Shown: positions 38,513 through 50,756 of the stretch, piece after piece | How positions within the stretch are numbered: the first letter of the stretch is position 1 | Layout of the letters: every line of letters begins with the position of its first letter | From: Lutraria lutraria | Lineage: Eukaryota; Mollusca; Bivalvia; Venerida; Mactridae | Reading direction: 5' to 3' | Assembly: GCA_964023205.1 (NCBI GenBank) | Contig: OZ026836.1 | Span: forward strand, 627,501 to 691,500 | DNA: 64,000 nt | Translations under genes and position numbers: made by a program | The notes under the pieces: generated by a model | Told to the model about the DNA's origin: nothing | Database searches by the model: none | The model's input: only the letters and a program-made list of their open reading frames with translations

Positions 38513-38949
38513 CGAAATACCCAAGTATTTCAAAGTTCATTTACTTATCTAATAAATAGCGACATAGTAGTAAGATGTAGGATGCAATCATTATATTGGT
38601 ATAATACATGACATGAATGTGTGCTAATTATTTCATTATATGAACCAAATTGTGAGTGCTTACCTAGAACTGTTTTATGATAGTGTCGTAAATACAAGCA
38701 TTGTTCGTTCCCAAATTTAAATTTAAACTTTTTACCGTATATTAACTAAAATTGATTGTTCATTTATAATGAATGCATCGTGAGCAAACAGGACCATCTA
38801 ATCTAAACAAAGTCTGACATATGACCTACCAATCATTGTTATTTTTCCATAAAGAAGACATGGTTATTGCTACACAAGGTACTAGTAATGTTGAAATACC
38901 ACGGATCTGCTTAACGAAAACATCATCAGCCGAACTATATCCATAATCA

Positions 38950-39400
38950 GCCGAGCTCTACCTGTAATCTACCGAACCCCACCCGTAATCTGCCGAGCCC
39001 TAGTCGTAATATACCGAGCTAAACCCGTAATCTGCCCAGTCCTAGTCGTAATATACCGAGCTAAACCCGTAATCTGCCGAGCCCTAGTCGTAATATACCG
39101 AGCTAAACCCGTAATCTGCCGAGCCCTAGTCGTAATATACCGAGCTAAACCCGTAATCTGCCGAGCCCTAGTCGTAATATACCGAGCTAAACCCATAATC
39201 AGCCGAGCCCTAGTCGTAATATACCGAGCTAAACCCGTAATCTGCCGAGCCCTAGTCGTAATATACCGAGCTAAACCCGTAATCTGCCGAGCCCTAGTCG
39301 TAATATACCGAGCTAAACCCGTAATCTGCCGAGTCGCCACCATAATATGCAGAGCCCAAACCGTAATAGGCCGAGCTCAACCTGTTATCTGCAAAACTCC
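38950..39400. repeat. Minisatellite, 42-bp unit made of two related 21-mers, about 10 copies
   Basis: The two half-units are CCGTAATCTGCCGAGCCCTA+G and TCGTAATATACCGAGCTAAA+C, clearly derived from one 21-mer. Because 42 is divisible by three, the minus strand stays open for 124 codons as a 14-residue repeat (RQITGLARYITTRA). There is no signal peptide, flanking exon or splice site, so I treat it as non-coding. End units are diverged. Confidence 0.93.
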
Positions 39401-41365
39401 GTCCCTAATCAGACAAATCCCCCGTTATGCGCGATACATCCTCTGGGTAGCAGTACATGTAGTGGTGATTTATCACCTACGATGGCTGCCAAATTAGTTT
39501 ATAACAAAACAGCAAAAGCCAACTTGACCCTTGTTCGGCAGACTTCCCTATCGAATGCATTGTAGTCCTCTCTTTCCTTTGATTCCTAGGTCACCTAACA
39601 CATTTTCATGTTTAGTTTAGTGTGAAGCTCCTACGATCTATTTGAGTTATGTTGTATCCTTTCCTCTACACTCACCTGTTGGGCCCTGTAAGTTTCGTCG
39701 GTTCTCTCTTCATATGGCACAGTGAGCTCAAGTAAGATCAGTCGCAGAACAATGTCTTGATGTACATCACTTCCTTGGGGAATTTCAGTTTCTTCCCGAA
39801 ATTAACCAACCTGGACCAGCTCTTGGATTACTGTTTACAGACCACCTGATGCGAGTGTCGTCGTGAACTTCCTTTCTCACTCTTGTGAGAAGCAAATTAA
39901 TTGTTGGCCTATCTTCTTCATGTGTCTTTCTTTCTCTTTTATCTAGTGTAGTGACTATCACGCACAGAACTTGGTCCTGACATCACCTGTATTTATTGAA
40001 GTGGTTGTATGTCCACTGTCCTTAGTGGGCTGAAATTGCTAATCTTTTCTGTTTTTAGGTTGACATAGTAATACTGATACACAATAAGGGGACATGGGAA
40101 GCTTTTAGTGTTGAAACATTGGTTCATTTCTTCAAATAAACTTAATGTAAAATAAAAGATTTAGTTTTTGTACGAGAATTCGTTATCTATTCTAATACAT
40201 GTATTTCTAATATTTTCATATTCATGTTTTTTTGGTAACGACCAATGACAATATATGTACACTAATTATGTTCATACCATACCACATACATGAATATCAA
40301 TTGTACATGGAATATCAGTGAACTCAAAATGTACCCTATGATATACATTTATACTATATTTCATTAAATGCATATTGATATTGTACTCATGATAGAAAGG
40401 CGGATATTGACGTACAAGTATTTAGGGGAAATAGGAAATTGTTGCTTCGTAAATGCTGCACATTGGACGTAGATAAACTATTTACAGTGTCACAAGGCTG
40501 TATGTCAGTATGGTATATATGGAGAGTTAGGTTACTTTATGGAACAACCTTCTCTAGACCTCAAACCACACATATCCTTCACTGTACACTACTTAAAGCT
40601 ATTGACAATATATCTAGTAATTTACCTCTTCGTTTCCCATTTTCAAACTGAAACATTTTGCTAAAATAAAACAATATTATTTGAACAAGTTAAGTGTTCG
40701 CGAGATTCTTTGCTAGACGAAACCTTGTGACATAAAATAACTGTAGATCATGTATGAGCCTACTGCATGAAACACGAAAGTAAGAAGTCGCGGAAATGAC
40801 TCATCAAGTTTCCATTCGATGTACATTTGTATTTGTTTCTTACAGAATTCAATTGAAACGATTTAATCTTATATACAATGTAAATAGAATTAAACTGATC
40901 CTTCTAGCGGCGGCACATCTACAAGAATTGATCATTTATGCATCAAGTTTAATTGGTTCACCACAAGACAGGAATTGAATCGTCTATATTGAAAGAATTG
41001 AAATATTCAATTTGCGGCGCCAATGAGAGAGAATTATACCAGTTATCTCACTGAAGCAACATTGTGGTTTATACGTATTAGAGTTCTGTATAAAAACCAT
41101 CCGAGGACAACAATATGGTGTCCAGACAAACACTAAGTCATAAACTAACTAATAAACATTATTATCAGTCAATGTTCAACGATCGCAAGAGAAAAAAATA
41201 TTTATAGCAAGAACATGTTGTACTATTTGACCAAGCTTTACCTACTGAGTAATGTAGCAACTTGGTAGCATAATTAAACCGAAAACAATGCTGTAGAATT
41301 AAAATGAATTTGCATAGAAGTATGATTTATGATTGTATGATATGATTGATAGAAACAACTGTGTG
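39401..41365. other. Unique DNA, no gene recognised
   Basis: No exon, RNA gene or inverted-repeat element could be supported. Confidence 0.4.
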
Positions 41366-41706
41366 TTGGAGGAACTAGAAAATTAGAGTGAACTGTTTTA
41401 GTGTTGAAGAGAATAGACAATTATAGTGAACAGTTTTGAGTGTTGAAGACACCAGCAATTAGTGTGAACAATTTTAGCATTGGAGAGACAAGACAATTAG
41501 TGTGAACAATTTTAGCATTGGAGAGACAAGACAATTAGTGTGAACAATTTTAGCCTTGGATAGACAAGACAACTAGTGTGAACAATTTTAGCATTGGAGA
41601 GACAAGACAACTAGTGTGAACAATTTTAGCCTTGGATAGACAAGACAACTAGTGTGAACAATTTAGCATTGGAGAGACAAGACAACTAGTGTGAACAATT
41701 TTAGTA
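41366..41706. repeat. Minisatellite, 38-bp unit, about 9 copies
   Basis: The unit is GAGAGACAAGACAATTAGTG + TGAACAATTTTAGCATTG. Two unit types alternate in the right half (GCATTGGAGAGACAAG and GCCTTGGATAGACAAG), giving a 76-bp higher-order repeat. Its sequence is unrelated to the other 38-bp array at 33 kb. Confidence 0.92.
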
Positions 41707-42125
41707 TCAGTGTAAATCTCTAAATGTTTTGAAATATATTCATCTAAACTTTACATTCATCGCTTTGAAGTTCGTATCCTTCCGCTGTAAGACTAAAGTA
41801 AACAACATCCGGTATGGAACAATACGATACGTGGGTGAACAGGATATAATCTGATGGATGAACTTGAAGTGCTCATCCTTGTTTGAGCTCCAAGGAAACT
41901 TTCTATAAGAGGACGATAATCTAAATGCACTTCATCAGATTCAACTTTTCCTGATCAAGTTGATAGTAGGCGAATAAATCAACACTGGATCTCAGCGATT
42001 AGGACACAGCTAAATGTATACAACATGTACTAGTATATCTTACTGGACAGTGTAAGCTTAAACGGCGGGTTCAGGCAACATTTTTCGTTCGACAAATGAC
42101 AGGTATCATACGTTCACTGTTTTAC

Positions 42126-42351
42126 AAAATTAAGGTTTATTCTGATAGCTACCATGTCAGTATTTAAAACATCGCTCATCGATTTAACTGGAAATGTATC
42201 CCGATTACTGTCAATACATTGTATACCAGAATCCTTCCACGTGATAGATAAAACGTAACTTTGTTTATTAAGTAAATCACCCGAACACTGATCACTGAAT
42301 GAATCATTAACAGTTGTAACAGATATGTCCAGTATGTCCATTGTGCTGGAT
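42126..42351 (-). CDS. Candidate internal exon, protein unknown
   Basis: On the minus strand a 226-bp open block lies between an acceptor-like CCCCGTGTTACAG|ATCC and a donor-like AATTTT|GTAAAA. It encodes about 75 residues with a natural composition, including MDILDISVTTVNDS, QCSGDLLNKQSYVLSITWKD and SGIQC...MVAIRIN. Two cysteines and one tryptophan in a beta-rich pattern could suit an extracellular domain, but I do not recognise the family. The frame continues past both splice sites, so the borders are guesses. Chance remains possible. Confidence 0.3.
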
Positions 42352-42504
42352 CTGTAACACGGGGGACCGGGTTTGATGCCATGCACGGCAGGTCATACCC
42401 TCCCATGAAAATTTGACAACAATGTTGATTTTCCTCCACACATGTGGAGAAGTTGCCGGTTCTAATGTTAGTCCTGGTCAGAATACAGTCCAGGAAAACT
42501 TGTT

Positions 42505-42612
42505 ACGACAATGCGAAAATACGAAAACACGAAGATACGACAAAGTCAACTTTGTCGTATTTTCGCTTTTTCGCATTTTCGCATTGCTGTGGCGAAAAAG
42601 CGAAAATACGAC
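42505..42612. repeat. Multiple inverted repeats of GCGAAAATACGAC type
   Basis: A 12-bp perfect hairpin (ATACGACAAAGT/ACTTTGTCGTAT, 42534-42559) is followed by a 21-bp perfect inverted pair (42554-42574 and 42592-42612). The left part repeats CGAAAATACG-like words. It resembles 46945-47160 in style and is probably a foldback-type mobile element. The open frame across it (42413-42643) is not considered a gene. Confidence 0.7.
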
Positions 42613-43056
42613 ATGGCATAAATCAGCCACCATAGTTAAGTGAATCGACCGCCGTATAAAACTGACAAATTGTTGTTAAACCCAAATAAATAAATGTAAC
42701 ATATAATTATGTGACGGTGACATTATAATATTTACATTCACTCTTAATTTTCTGTAGGAAAAAATGAGCGTTTATTTTACGTAAACACTCGGCCTTCCGA
42801 GACCTCCTCCGAAAGCAGAGCATCTAAACCGACAATTCTGATTGGTAGACACAGTCAGTTATAGTGATAGCGGGTAGTTTTATTCTATACCGTGAGTACA
42901 GTCTAAATTTAGTAACAATCTATCCAGAACGCGTTTCACGTGCGACAACACAAAAACTAACCACATGTTTGGTTCACTAATAACACGAAAAAATCAGCGT
43001 TTTCACACGGTAAAAAATGAGTTATGTAAGAAAACAAAGTAGAAAATGTAAATATA

Positions 43057-43210
43057 AGGATTGAATCTTATTTTCGGGCGTTTAAGCAGTATAAACGATC
43101 AGGCGGGGTTTAGAAAATTTACCGAAAAGTGCGCTTCACGGAATTTTCAAAACCCCACCTGAGCGTTTATAAATATTGCATAAACGCCCGAAAAAACAAT
43201 AAACAATCCT
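43057..43210. mobile_element. Palindromic MITE, 154 bp
   Basis: The arms AGGATTG...TTTTCGGGCGTTTA...TAAACG.TCAGG.GGGGTTT are inverted around a short centre (ACCGAAAAGTGCGCTTCACG). Identity is high over about 60 bases per arm, with small indels. Non-coding; it can form one long hairpin. Confidence 0.8.
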
Positions 43211-44329
43211 GAATTAAACCAACAACTTGGTTTCAAGTTCCCAGAAGAATGCAGTCAAACTTCTAACTTTCAAATGACGACAAATACAAAGTTGACATCT
43301 AAACCAAACATGCTGAAAACAATACATGTGTAACAATAATAATTAAACACCGTACCTCAATGTGGAGTCTTAAATACCACCAATATGTAGAAAACTTAAA
43401 TAGACCTACGAGATATTTCTTCTGTGTACATTAATTTACACCAACTTTAGCCATGCATTATAGTGACACTGGGTGGATACTTTCTAATGGTAGAAGTTTG
43501 GGTCACGTGTTAAGCCTGTGGAATATATCCTTTAAAAATGGGAAAATAACCGCTTAATAACAAAACAACAAGTATTAATTCATGATCTGGTGATATTATT
43601 ATAATTATATTATAAAATATTACGACACACTCACTGTTTCAATGATATAACAATAACATATAAATGGCCCATAGATACTCACAGTGCCAAAATTATGAAC
43701 ATGTTTTTTCACTGGAGTTTTATAGTCACGCCAACAGCCGGGCTCATTTGGTGATCTTTACAGCGGAGGAGGAACACCCCGAAGGTACACCTTCAGAATG
43801 ACCAACATTCCGCTAGTTTACTGGATACCTCCCTCACATGTGAACTTTGTTTGGTTTGTACGGGACTGGCTTTTTTGGTATTTGTTCATAAATAGCTTTC
43901 TCCTTAGGATCAGGCTGTGTTCGTTATTGGTGATTACTGGCTAAAAAATAAAAACTATTACCGCTCGACCACGGAGGTAATAAGATAATGAATTAATATC
44001 AAACATCAAAATGGCTGTGAACCATAAATGACCTTGGACCAGAGTTCTTGCATATATACATGTAAGCACTGGTTACAGAGTCCGATTATTCCGATTGGTC
44101 TTGATTAGACTTCGCAGCCGCCTTGACTTCAGGCACCGGAAGAAGGCTGACTGGTTTAAAATGTTTCTATGAATACACTGGTTCGTTCCTGTATTGTCCT
44201 ATAAATATTAAATACATACTCTAGTCATAACTAAAACATTTCATCTTACGATCAGTCAGGGTGATATAAGTAACATAATTTATAGACTCAGGATCGGATG
44301 AACATTCTGTATGTATATTTAACTAAATA
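43211..44329. other. Unique DNA, possible repeat near 43735-43830
   Basis: No exon is accepted. A block at 43735-43830 (GCGGAGGAGGAACACCCCGAAGG) is denser in GC and reads open for about 20 codons (RAHLVIFTAEEEHPEGTPSE), which may be a dispersed repeat. It was not assigned. Confidence 0.25.
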
Positions 44330-44504
44330 CAGTACAACCTCTCCAGAACGACCTTCTCTAAAGCAACAACCTCCTTTCAACAACCGCATTATACTTCCCA
44401 CTGCATGATTTAACTACTTATTTAATCTCTCTAAAACAACAACCTCTCAACAGCAACATGGTTTTGCTACTCCCAAAGGGTATTGCTATGGAGAGGTTGC
44501 ACTG
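44330..44504 (+). mobile_element. TA-flanked MITE, CAGTRCAACCTCTCC family, copy 4 (best preserved)
   Basis: A 175-bp element with CAGTACAACCTCTCCAGAAC at the left and inverted CAGTGCAACCTCTCC at the right, bordered by TA on both sides (44328-44329 and 44505-44506). It has two internal CAACAACCTC blocks and GTTTTGCTACTCCCAAAGG, as in the other copies. It can serve as the family reference. Confidence 0.85.
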
Positions 44505-44506
44505 TA

Positions 44507-46298
44507 CAGTGTCATGTATATTAGTTTGTATACTGCAGACACATTTGTTAAGTTGATAAAATACTTGCTTGCTTCAAGATATCGGGGTATAGTGAAGCTT
44601 ATTTAACGATAACGACAAGTCAGATGTAATATCTACATAACTATTATAGCTATCCACTACATGTAACAATATTTAATTACTTGATATGTATATAATGTTA
44701 TGTACAATATAATACTATTCTAGATATTACGTTATCATCATATTAAACATGCAAGTGTAATCTTTCCCTGCTTTACGTGACTCAGAACTAAATATAGGGT
44801 GTGGTCAGACGAAACAAGCGTTCTAATGGTTTGAAGTGTGATAATTTGATCAACAATTAAACATGGATATAATACCAGAGATATTGTATCACATGGGATG
44901 AACATTACACGCGTGTTTGAAGAGTTCTCAATCAAGTATTCATCAACATGATCACGTCCTCCCTTGATGAAAATAATACAATAATACCACGTGTGAGTGT
45001 ACATGTAGGCGTGAAATGTTGCAAACAAAACAGTCTCTAACTTCTCCAGTATTTGGTGACGATAAGTAATTTTTTACAGATGTTTGATGGTAGAACATAA
45101 TAATTATAGAGTTTATGTTTTTATCTTAAAAGTACGATATGTTTATGTATGTTAATAGTCGGACTTGTTAAGATACCCTTTTTAAGGCTACATATACATA
45201 CCGGATGTAACTCGATCAGTCACTGAATGGTCGACGGATGAGTTCAGATGATACATTAAAGTGGATTTAATTTATTAAACGACTGAGAAATCTTTATACA
45301 TTTATCATACCTAGCACAATCAGATACTTCGAACAAAATTAAATGCATGATATACAGCATTGGGTTGTTTCTTATTTAATTTTCGCGTGTTTATTTTTAT
45401 ATTAGATACCAAGATGCATTCTGCCTGAATGATGAACACGACCAAAAACTAAACGAATTATTATATCATAATCTATTAAGACGTATCTCATTCATGACAA
45501 CAATTAACTTGTTGAAATGAAAATATTGTGTTAACGACTTTCGTTCCTCCACAGACAGGAAACTCGGTTGTCGATGAGTTATATCGTGAGTTTTCTGTGT
45601 ATACAACATACAACGGGAGATAACTCTTACACTAGACGATGTTCATGCATATAATATCAACGATTACGGGTGACGCAACGATTATTGTCGATATCGTTGA
45701 TATTAAGCTGCAGTTTCTACAGCTCACCATGACGACTAGCTTTACAGAACGCTAGATGAAATAATGAATTGATCAGGGAAATAATGAGTCTGAATGACGA
45801 TGTCATGACAAATTTATGTGATATGTCGTTGACCTGTGATGTAGTATTCAGACGTAGCTTATAGAGTTCAATGCATTACAGAGACATACGCCGAGAAACT
45901 CAAACTGCTAATAACGAATAAGAAAACGAACGTCAATATGAAATATATTATGTGTGTTCGTTAATCTGTGAATAAAGTTGAGCGAGGATTAACAGAAAGG
46001 CCATACCACTTTCGATACAACAATGAAATTCATTTGAAATTTCCGTAGACGTCGAGGTCTATACAAACGTCGCATTTCAAGTATAAACAAGTTTAGTTTG
46101 GTTGTAATTCCTAAAATTATCTAGCAAATTATAGTATGATAATGGAAAAGTCAAGTTCTTTCAGTGTCGTATTTGACAAATAAGATATCATGTCTGCGGG
46201 AGCAGTACGTGTTTTACTGTTATATGACGTGCGACTCTCCTGATTCCTGTTCTATTAAGGATCCTTATCAAAGGGACATACTCGGAAATTGTCATACA
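44507..46298. other. Unique DNA, minor hairpins only
   Basis: No coding exon recognised. TAATATCAACGAT at 45652-45664 is inverted at 45693-45705 (ATCGTTGATATTA), and CAACGGGAGATAACTC at 45611 is the mollusc-like motif noted at 28443. Confidence 0.35.
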
Positions 46299-46402
46299 GA
46301 ACATATCACATGACGTAAAGAACATATCACATGACGTGTAAAACATATCACATGACTACATATCACATCACATGACTACAGAACATATCACATGACGTAC
46401 AG
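46299..46402 (+). repeat. Short tandem repeat, about 21-24 bp unit, 5 copies
   Basis: Five copies of an (AGA)ACATATCACATGACGT-type unit, the third and fourth irregular. Each contains TCACATGA and most contain TGACGT. Confidence 0.85.
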
Positions 46403-46761
46403 AGCATGCTCCTGTATCTTATATCCCTCTCTCTCTAGGACAGCCCTGAAATGACCGGCATAGCTGTCGAATGGGTCGTTAAACAAGAGATAAACATAAA
46501 CCATTTGTATAAGGTTGTCCCCTCTGTAATAATTTGCAAGTTTCAAAACTAGCTAGCGAAGTCAGCGTATAAATACATAAATGAAATCTGCCCAACTTAC
46601 CAATTTATTTAACATGCATCAAATCACGATGTTTATGCATCAAGATTACCACATGTTATTTACAAAACAATTAGAAGCTGTTGTGCTGGTAATTGAATTT
46701 ACACCTGGTTGATGAAATCAAAATCCATTTCTCGTACCACGTTTCCTATCCGTACAGTCCA

Positions 46762-46842
46762 TTTCACGTCCCCGCATGTCCTGACATTGCTGTCTACATG
46801 TTTTCACGTCCCCGCATGTCCTGCCATTGCTGTCTACATGTT
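46762..46842 (+). repeat. Two-copy tandem duplication, 40-bp unit
   Basis: TTTCACGTCCCCGCATGTCC ... GCTGTCTACATG is repeated at 46762 and 46802 with a single clear change, followed by a partial third copy (TTCCGCATGTCC). Confidence 0.85.
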
Positions 46843-46944
46843 TGCTAGTTCCGCATGTCCTATTTCTTGTTCAACAATTCCTGTCTGTCTTTTTCTTACA
46901 TAATCCTGTTAGTGCCATCATACTGCCATGTCAATGTCGTCCGT

Positions 46945-47160
46945 CGCTCCCCAAACCCGACGAACGACAACGCGATACGACGGACGACAATATGATACGA
47001 TAATACGATACGACGGACGACAATAATTATGATACGACGGACGACAATGTCGAGTTGCCAATTTTGGCACTATATTTTGCAAAGTCGAGTGTCGTATCGC
47101 GTTGTCGCAATGTCGTATCTCTAAAATACAGGACACGCCGCACGACAACGCGATACGACA
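46945..47160. repeat. Foldback repeat built of GATACGACGGACGACAAT words
   Basis: CGACAACGCGATACGAC occurs at 46965-46981, inverted at 47091-47107 and direct again at 47143-47159. Between them GATACGACGGACGACAAT recurs at least three times. The arrangement matches the style of 42505-42612. Non-coding. Confidence 0.75.
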
Positions 47161-47657
47161 TTGTTATTCGATTTCTTAACGACAACCCATTTCCGACTTG
47201 GACTAAAAATGAAATACAAACTGTTTGGTTGACATTTATCTCTCATGACAAGTGGATCTCACGGACAATCTCAATAACAAGAAATTTATTAAATTGATCA
47301 AATTCTAAATGTTCATTTTAAGCAAATGGAAAGTTTAAATTGAATGCTGAAAGGATGAGCTCCGACGCGTCGACTCCGAACACGTGGTACTCGTGCTAGA
47401 AACGCCTACACGAACATAAACAACCCGGACAAACAAACAATTATTGTATAGGTAGGTATTTTGCAGAAATGATCATTTGCTCTGATCTTTTTTATTTTTG
47501 TTTATTTCCAGTGTTACCCCCCTTTTCAACAGTCAGAGTCAACTAAGCATCGTTCCTGGGAAGAACCAGTACAGACTCCCATCCTCCGTAAGCAACTGTC
47601 TCATCCACTGATCTATCTGTTATGATTGTTAGAAAATATTGATAATAAGTAACATAG

Positions 47658-50188
47658 TATTTGTATCATAATAATATTAATAATTATTTGTTTCTTATTT
47701 GTATCATTATCTGTATTGTTGTTTGTATTGTATTGGTACTGTTATTAATATTGTGTTTGTATCGTTATTAGTATTGTACTTGTATCGTTATGAGTATTAT
47801 GTTTGTATCGTTATTGTACTTGTACCGTTATTAGTATCTGTATTTGTATCGTTATTAGTATTGTACTTGTACCGTTATTAGTATCTGTATTTGTATCGTT
47901 ATTAGTATTGTACTTGTATCGTTATGAGTATTATGTTTGTATCGTTATTAGTATTGTACTTGTACCGTTATTAGTATCTGTATTTGTATCGTTATTAGTA
48001 TTGTACTTGTATCGTTATGAGTATTATGTTTGTATCGTTATTAGTATTGTACTTGTACCGTTATTAGTAACTGTATTTGTATCGTTATTAGTATTGTACT
48101 TGTATCGTTATGAGTATTATGTTTGTATCGTTATTAGTATTGTACTTGTATCGTTATTAGTATTGAACTTGTATCGTTATTAGTATTGTGTTTGTATCGT
48201 TATTAGTATCTGTGTTTGTATCGTTATTAGTATTGTGTTTGTATCGTTATTAGTGTCTGTATTTGTATCGTTATTAGTATCTGTGTTTGTATCGTTATTA
48301 GTATTGCGTTTGTATCGTTATAAGTATCAGTATTTGTATCGTTATTAGTATTGTACTTGTATCGTTATTAGTATCTGTATTTGTATCGTTATTAGTATCT
48401 GTATTTGTATCGTTATTAGTATCTGTATTTGTATCGTTATTAGTATTGAACTTGTATCGTTATTAGTATTGAACTTGTATCGTTATTAGTATTGCGTTTG
48501 TATCGTTATAAGTATCTGTATTTGTATCGTTATTAGTATTGTACTTGTATCGTTATTAGTATCTGTATTTGTATCGTTATTAGTATTGTACTTGTATCGT
48601 TATTAGTATTGAACTTGTATCGTTAGTAATATTGAACTTGTATCGTTATTAGTATTGTACTTGTATCGTTAGTAATATTGAACTTGTATCGTTATTAGTA
48701 TTGAACTTGTATCGTTATTAGTATTGTACTTGTATCGTTATTAGTATTGTACTTGTATCGTTATTAGTATCTGTATTTGTATCGTTATTAGTATTGTACT
48801 TGTATCGTTATTAGTATTGTACTTGTATCGTTATTAGTATCTGTATTTGTATCGTTATTAGTATTGTACTTGTATCGTTATTAGTATTGAACTTGTATCG
48901 TTAGTAATATTGAACTTGTATCGTTATTAGTATTGTACTTGTATCGTTATTAGTATTGTACTTGTATCGTTATTAGTATTGAACTTGTATCGTTATTAGT
49001 ATTGTACTTGTATCGTTATTAGTATTGTACTTGTATCGTTATTAGTATTGTACTTGTATCGTTATTAGTATTGTACTTGTATCGTTATTAGTATTGAACT
49101 TGTATCGTTATTAGTATTGTACTTGTATCGTTATTAGTATTGTACTTGTATCGTTATTAGTATTGTACTTGTATCGTTATTAGTATTGTACTTGTATCGT
49201 TATTAGTATTGAACTTGTATCGTTATTAGTATTGAACTTGTATCGTTATTAGTATTGTACTTGTATCTTTATTAGTATTGTACTTGTATCGTTATTAGTA
49301 TTGTACTTGTATCGTTATTAGTATTGTACTTGTATCGTTATTAGTATTGTACTTGTATCGTTATTAGTATTGAACTTGTATCGTTATTAGTATCTGTACT
49401 TGTATCGTTATTAGTATTGTACTTGTATCGTTATTAGTATTGTACTTGTATCGTTATTAGTATTGTACTTGTATCGTTATTAGTATTGTACTTGTATCGT
49501 TATTAGTATAGAACTTGTATCGTTATTAGTATCTGTATTTGTATCGTTATTAGTATTGTACTTGTATCGTTATTAGTATCTGTATTTGTATCGTAATTAG
49601 TATTGTACTTGCATCGTTATTAGTATTGTACTTGTATCGTTATTAGTATCTGTATTTGTATCGTTATTAGTATTGTACTTGTATCGTTATTAGTATTGTA
49701 CTTGTATCGTTATTAGTATTGTACTTGTATCGTTATTAGTATTGTACTTGTATCGTTATTAGTATTGTACTTGTATCGTTATTAGTATTGTACTTGTATC
49801 GTTATTAGTATTGTACTTGTATCGTTATTAGTATTGTACTTGTATCGTTATTAGTATTGTACTTGTATCGTTATTAGTATTGAACTTGTATCGTTATTAG
49901 TATTGTACTTGTACCGTTATTAGTATTGTACTTGTATCGTTATTAGTATTGTACTTGTATCGTTATTAGTATTGTGTTTGTATCGTTATTAGTATTGTAC
50001 TTGTATCGTTATTAGTATTGTACTTGTATTATTATTAGTATTGTACTTGTATCGTTATTAGTATTGTACTTGTATCGTTATTAGTATTGTGTTTGTATCG
50101 TTATTAGTATTGTGTTTGTATTGTTATTAGTATTGTACTTGTATCGTTATTAGTATTGTGTTTGTATCGTTATTTGTATAGTATTGTA
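47658..50188. repeat. Minisatellite, 23/24-bp unit, about 108 copies
   Basis: The main unit is GTATTGTACTTGTATCGTTA+TTA (23 bp). A second unit type GTATCTGTATTTGTATCGTT+ATTA (24 bp) and variants GTATTGAAC and GTATTGTGTTTG are interspersed. The left part (47690-48180) has a regular composite period mixing both types. The right part is nearly pure 23-mer. The open frames at the left are repeat artefacts. Confidence 0.97.
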
Positions 50189-50756
50189 TAAAGTTAATGT
50201 ACACTCTTGAATAGTCGGTGCATGATTCTTTTATCATTCAAACATAATCTAGCAAACGTTCCATGGGAACAAAATGAATTTTAATGTGAGAAAATGTTAT
50301 TACAAATTTTCACGTTTACATTTACTTCCATCATTTATTAAATTATACATCAAATATTATCAATATACGTGAGCTTCCCTAAACTATTATGTCACGATTA
50401 ATCCTGTTCAAACGTCAGAATCAAATATATCGGATAAAACTAGCAAAGTTGATACAAACTTCAATTATCTCTCCTGTATCGGAATACCAAGTCACGACCG
50501 AGCTATGTTTAGAATTCCAATAAAACAGTTTCTTGCGTCATCCTGGCAACATTCGTGCGTTAGTTTCCCACGTAGGAACAGTTTCGTGAAACGTATACTA
50601 GAAATAGTTCTACAACTTGTTAGAAATTTATGTGTTTATGGGATTAAGGTATATCTGTTATTGATTACTTTTTTATCACAATATCAATTATCTAAATATA
50701 CTAGATACAGTTAAACATGTTATAATTGTTTCCTTAAGTCCCTTTCAGTCTGAGCA

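Noticed and set aside
38969..39343. 124-codon minus-strand frame with 14-residue repeats
   Set aside because: Generated by the 42-bp array. No start context, splice site, signal peptide or neighbouring exon supports a gene.
47699..48183. Open frames with hydrophobic repeats (VSLLVLYLYRY) resembling membrane segments
   Set aside because: They translate the 23/24-bp array. The frame closes as soon as the unit mix changes.
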